Source: Astropecten irregularis | Lineage: Eukaryota; Echinodermata; Asteroidea; Paxillosida; Astropectinidae | Assembly: GCA_963971285.1 (NCBI GenBank) | Contig: OZ020265.1 | Location: 2,988,001-3,052,000, forward strand | Direction of reading: 5' to 3' | DNA length: 64,000 nucleotides | Part shown: in pieces, positions 63,884 through 64,000 of the stretch | Layout of the letters: the number at the start of each line of letters is the position of its first letter | Numbering within the stretch: position 1 is the first letter of the stretch | Notes under the pieces: model-generated | Seen by the model: only the letters and a program-made list of their open reading frames with translations | Told to the model about the DNA's origin: nothing | Databases searched by the model: none | Made by a program: the position numbers and the translations under genes

Positions 63884-64000
63884 AATGGGAGACTTTTGGA
63901 GAGTCGGTCTTGAGTCAACTGCGCACGCACGCGCAATATAACGCGCGCATGCTCACAATTGCGCAAGCATGGTTTGCGCGTGCGCTGTTGACTCAAGACC
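63884..64000. mobile_element. MITE (CAATGGGAGACTTTTG) truncated by window end
   Basis: Same left end and GCGC-rich core as 40133-40290. The right arm begins (GTTGACTCAAGACC) but is cut at 64000. Confidence 0.65.

Overview
The window is animal nuclear DNA. It is AT-rich and intron-rich, with many MITEs, a tRNA-derived SINE, a non-LTR (LINE) element and a BEL/Pao LTR retrotransposon. Fibrinogen-related lectin-like copies plus a CUB/LDLa/leucine-rich-repeat G-protein-coupled receptor of the GRL101/relaxin-receptor kind fit a marine invertebrate deuterostome, most likely an echinoderm. A hemichordate or amphioxus cannot be excluded from sequence alone.

Layout. (1) 0-13.4 kb holds three broken PAN/apple-fibrinogen copies (231-1275 on +; 10170-10463 and 11937-13330 on -), an orphan seven-transmembrane exon on + (5269-6430), a tandem repeat with a MITE inside it, and several palindromic MITEs. 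(2) 14-28 kb holds the most interesting locus: a minus-strand, three-exon gene (exon 3 16908-17238, exon 2 19227-19506, exon 1 19772-19817). Joined at phase-compatible splice sites it encodes a signal peptide, a strongly acidic segment and a strongly cationic Cys/Arg/Trp-rich segment, as in an antimicrobial-peptide precursor. Upstream lies an array of six more TATA-box promoters, each followed by a signal-peptide exon ending in a GTAAG donor, spread over about 7.5 kb. The array carries SINEs, GGCCAACGTTGG-rich repeats and a hAT-like MITE with paralogous empty sites. No second copy of exon 2 or 3 was found there, so the array looks like a bank of alternative first exons. (3) 31.6-62.8 kb is one long minus-strand receptor gene, cut by the window edge at its 5' side. 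In protein order it has LDLa-CUB-LDLa-CUB-LDLa-CUB-LDLa-LDLa, an LRR N-terminal cap, leucine-rich repeats in 72-bp exons, and one 7TM exon. Its introns hold the LINE (about 34.9-37.8 kb), a GAAA microsatellite of about 575 bp, a pair of minisatellites and a complete BEL/Pao element (52338-59766) with nearly identical LTRs, a 5-bp target duplication and three in-frame stops.

The 7TM exon at 5269-6430 is a close inverted copy of the last exon of the long receptor gene, with conserved flanking intron and 3' UTR, so it arose by DNA-level segmental duplication. Fibrinogen-related proteins, an AMP-like precursor and an LDLa/CUB receptor would all suit secreted or surface recognition, but no operon-like link is implied.

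Exon boundaries and domains were read by eye. No database search or alignment program was run.
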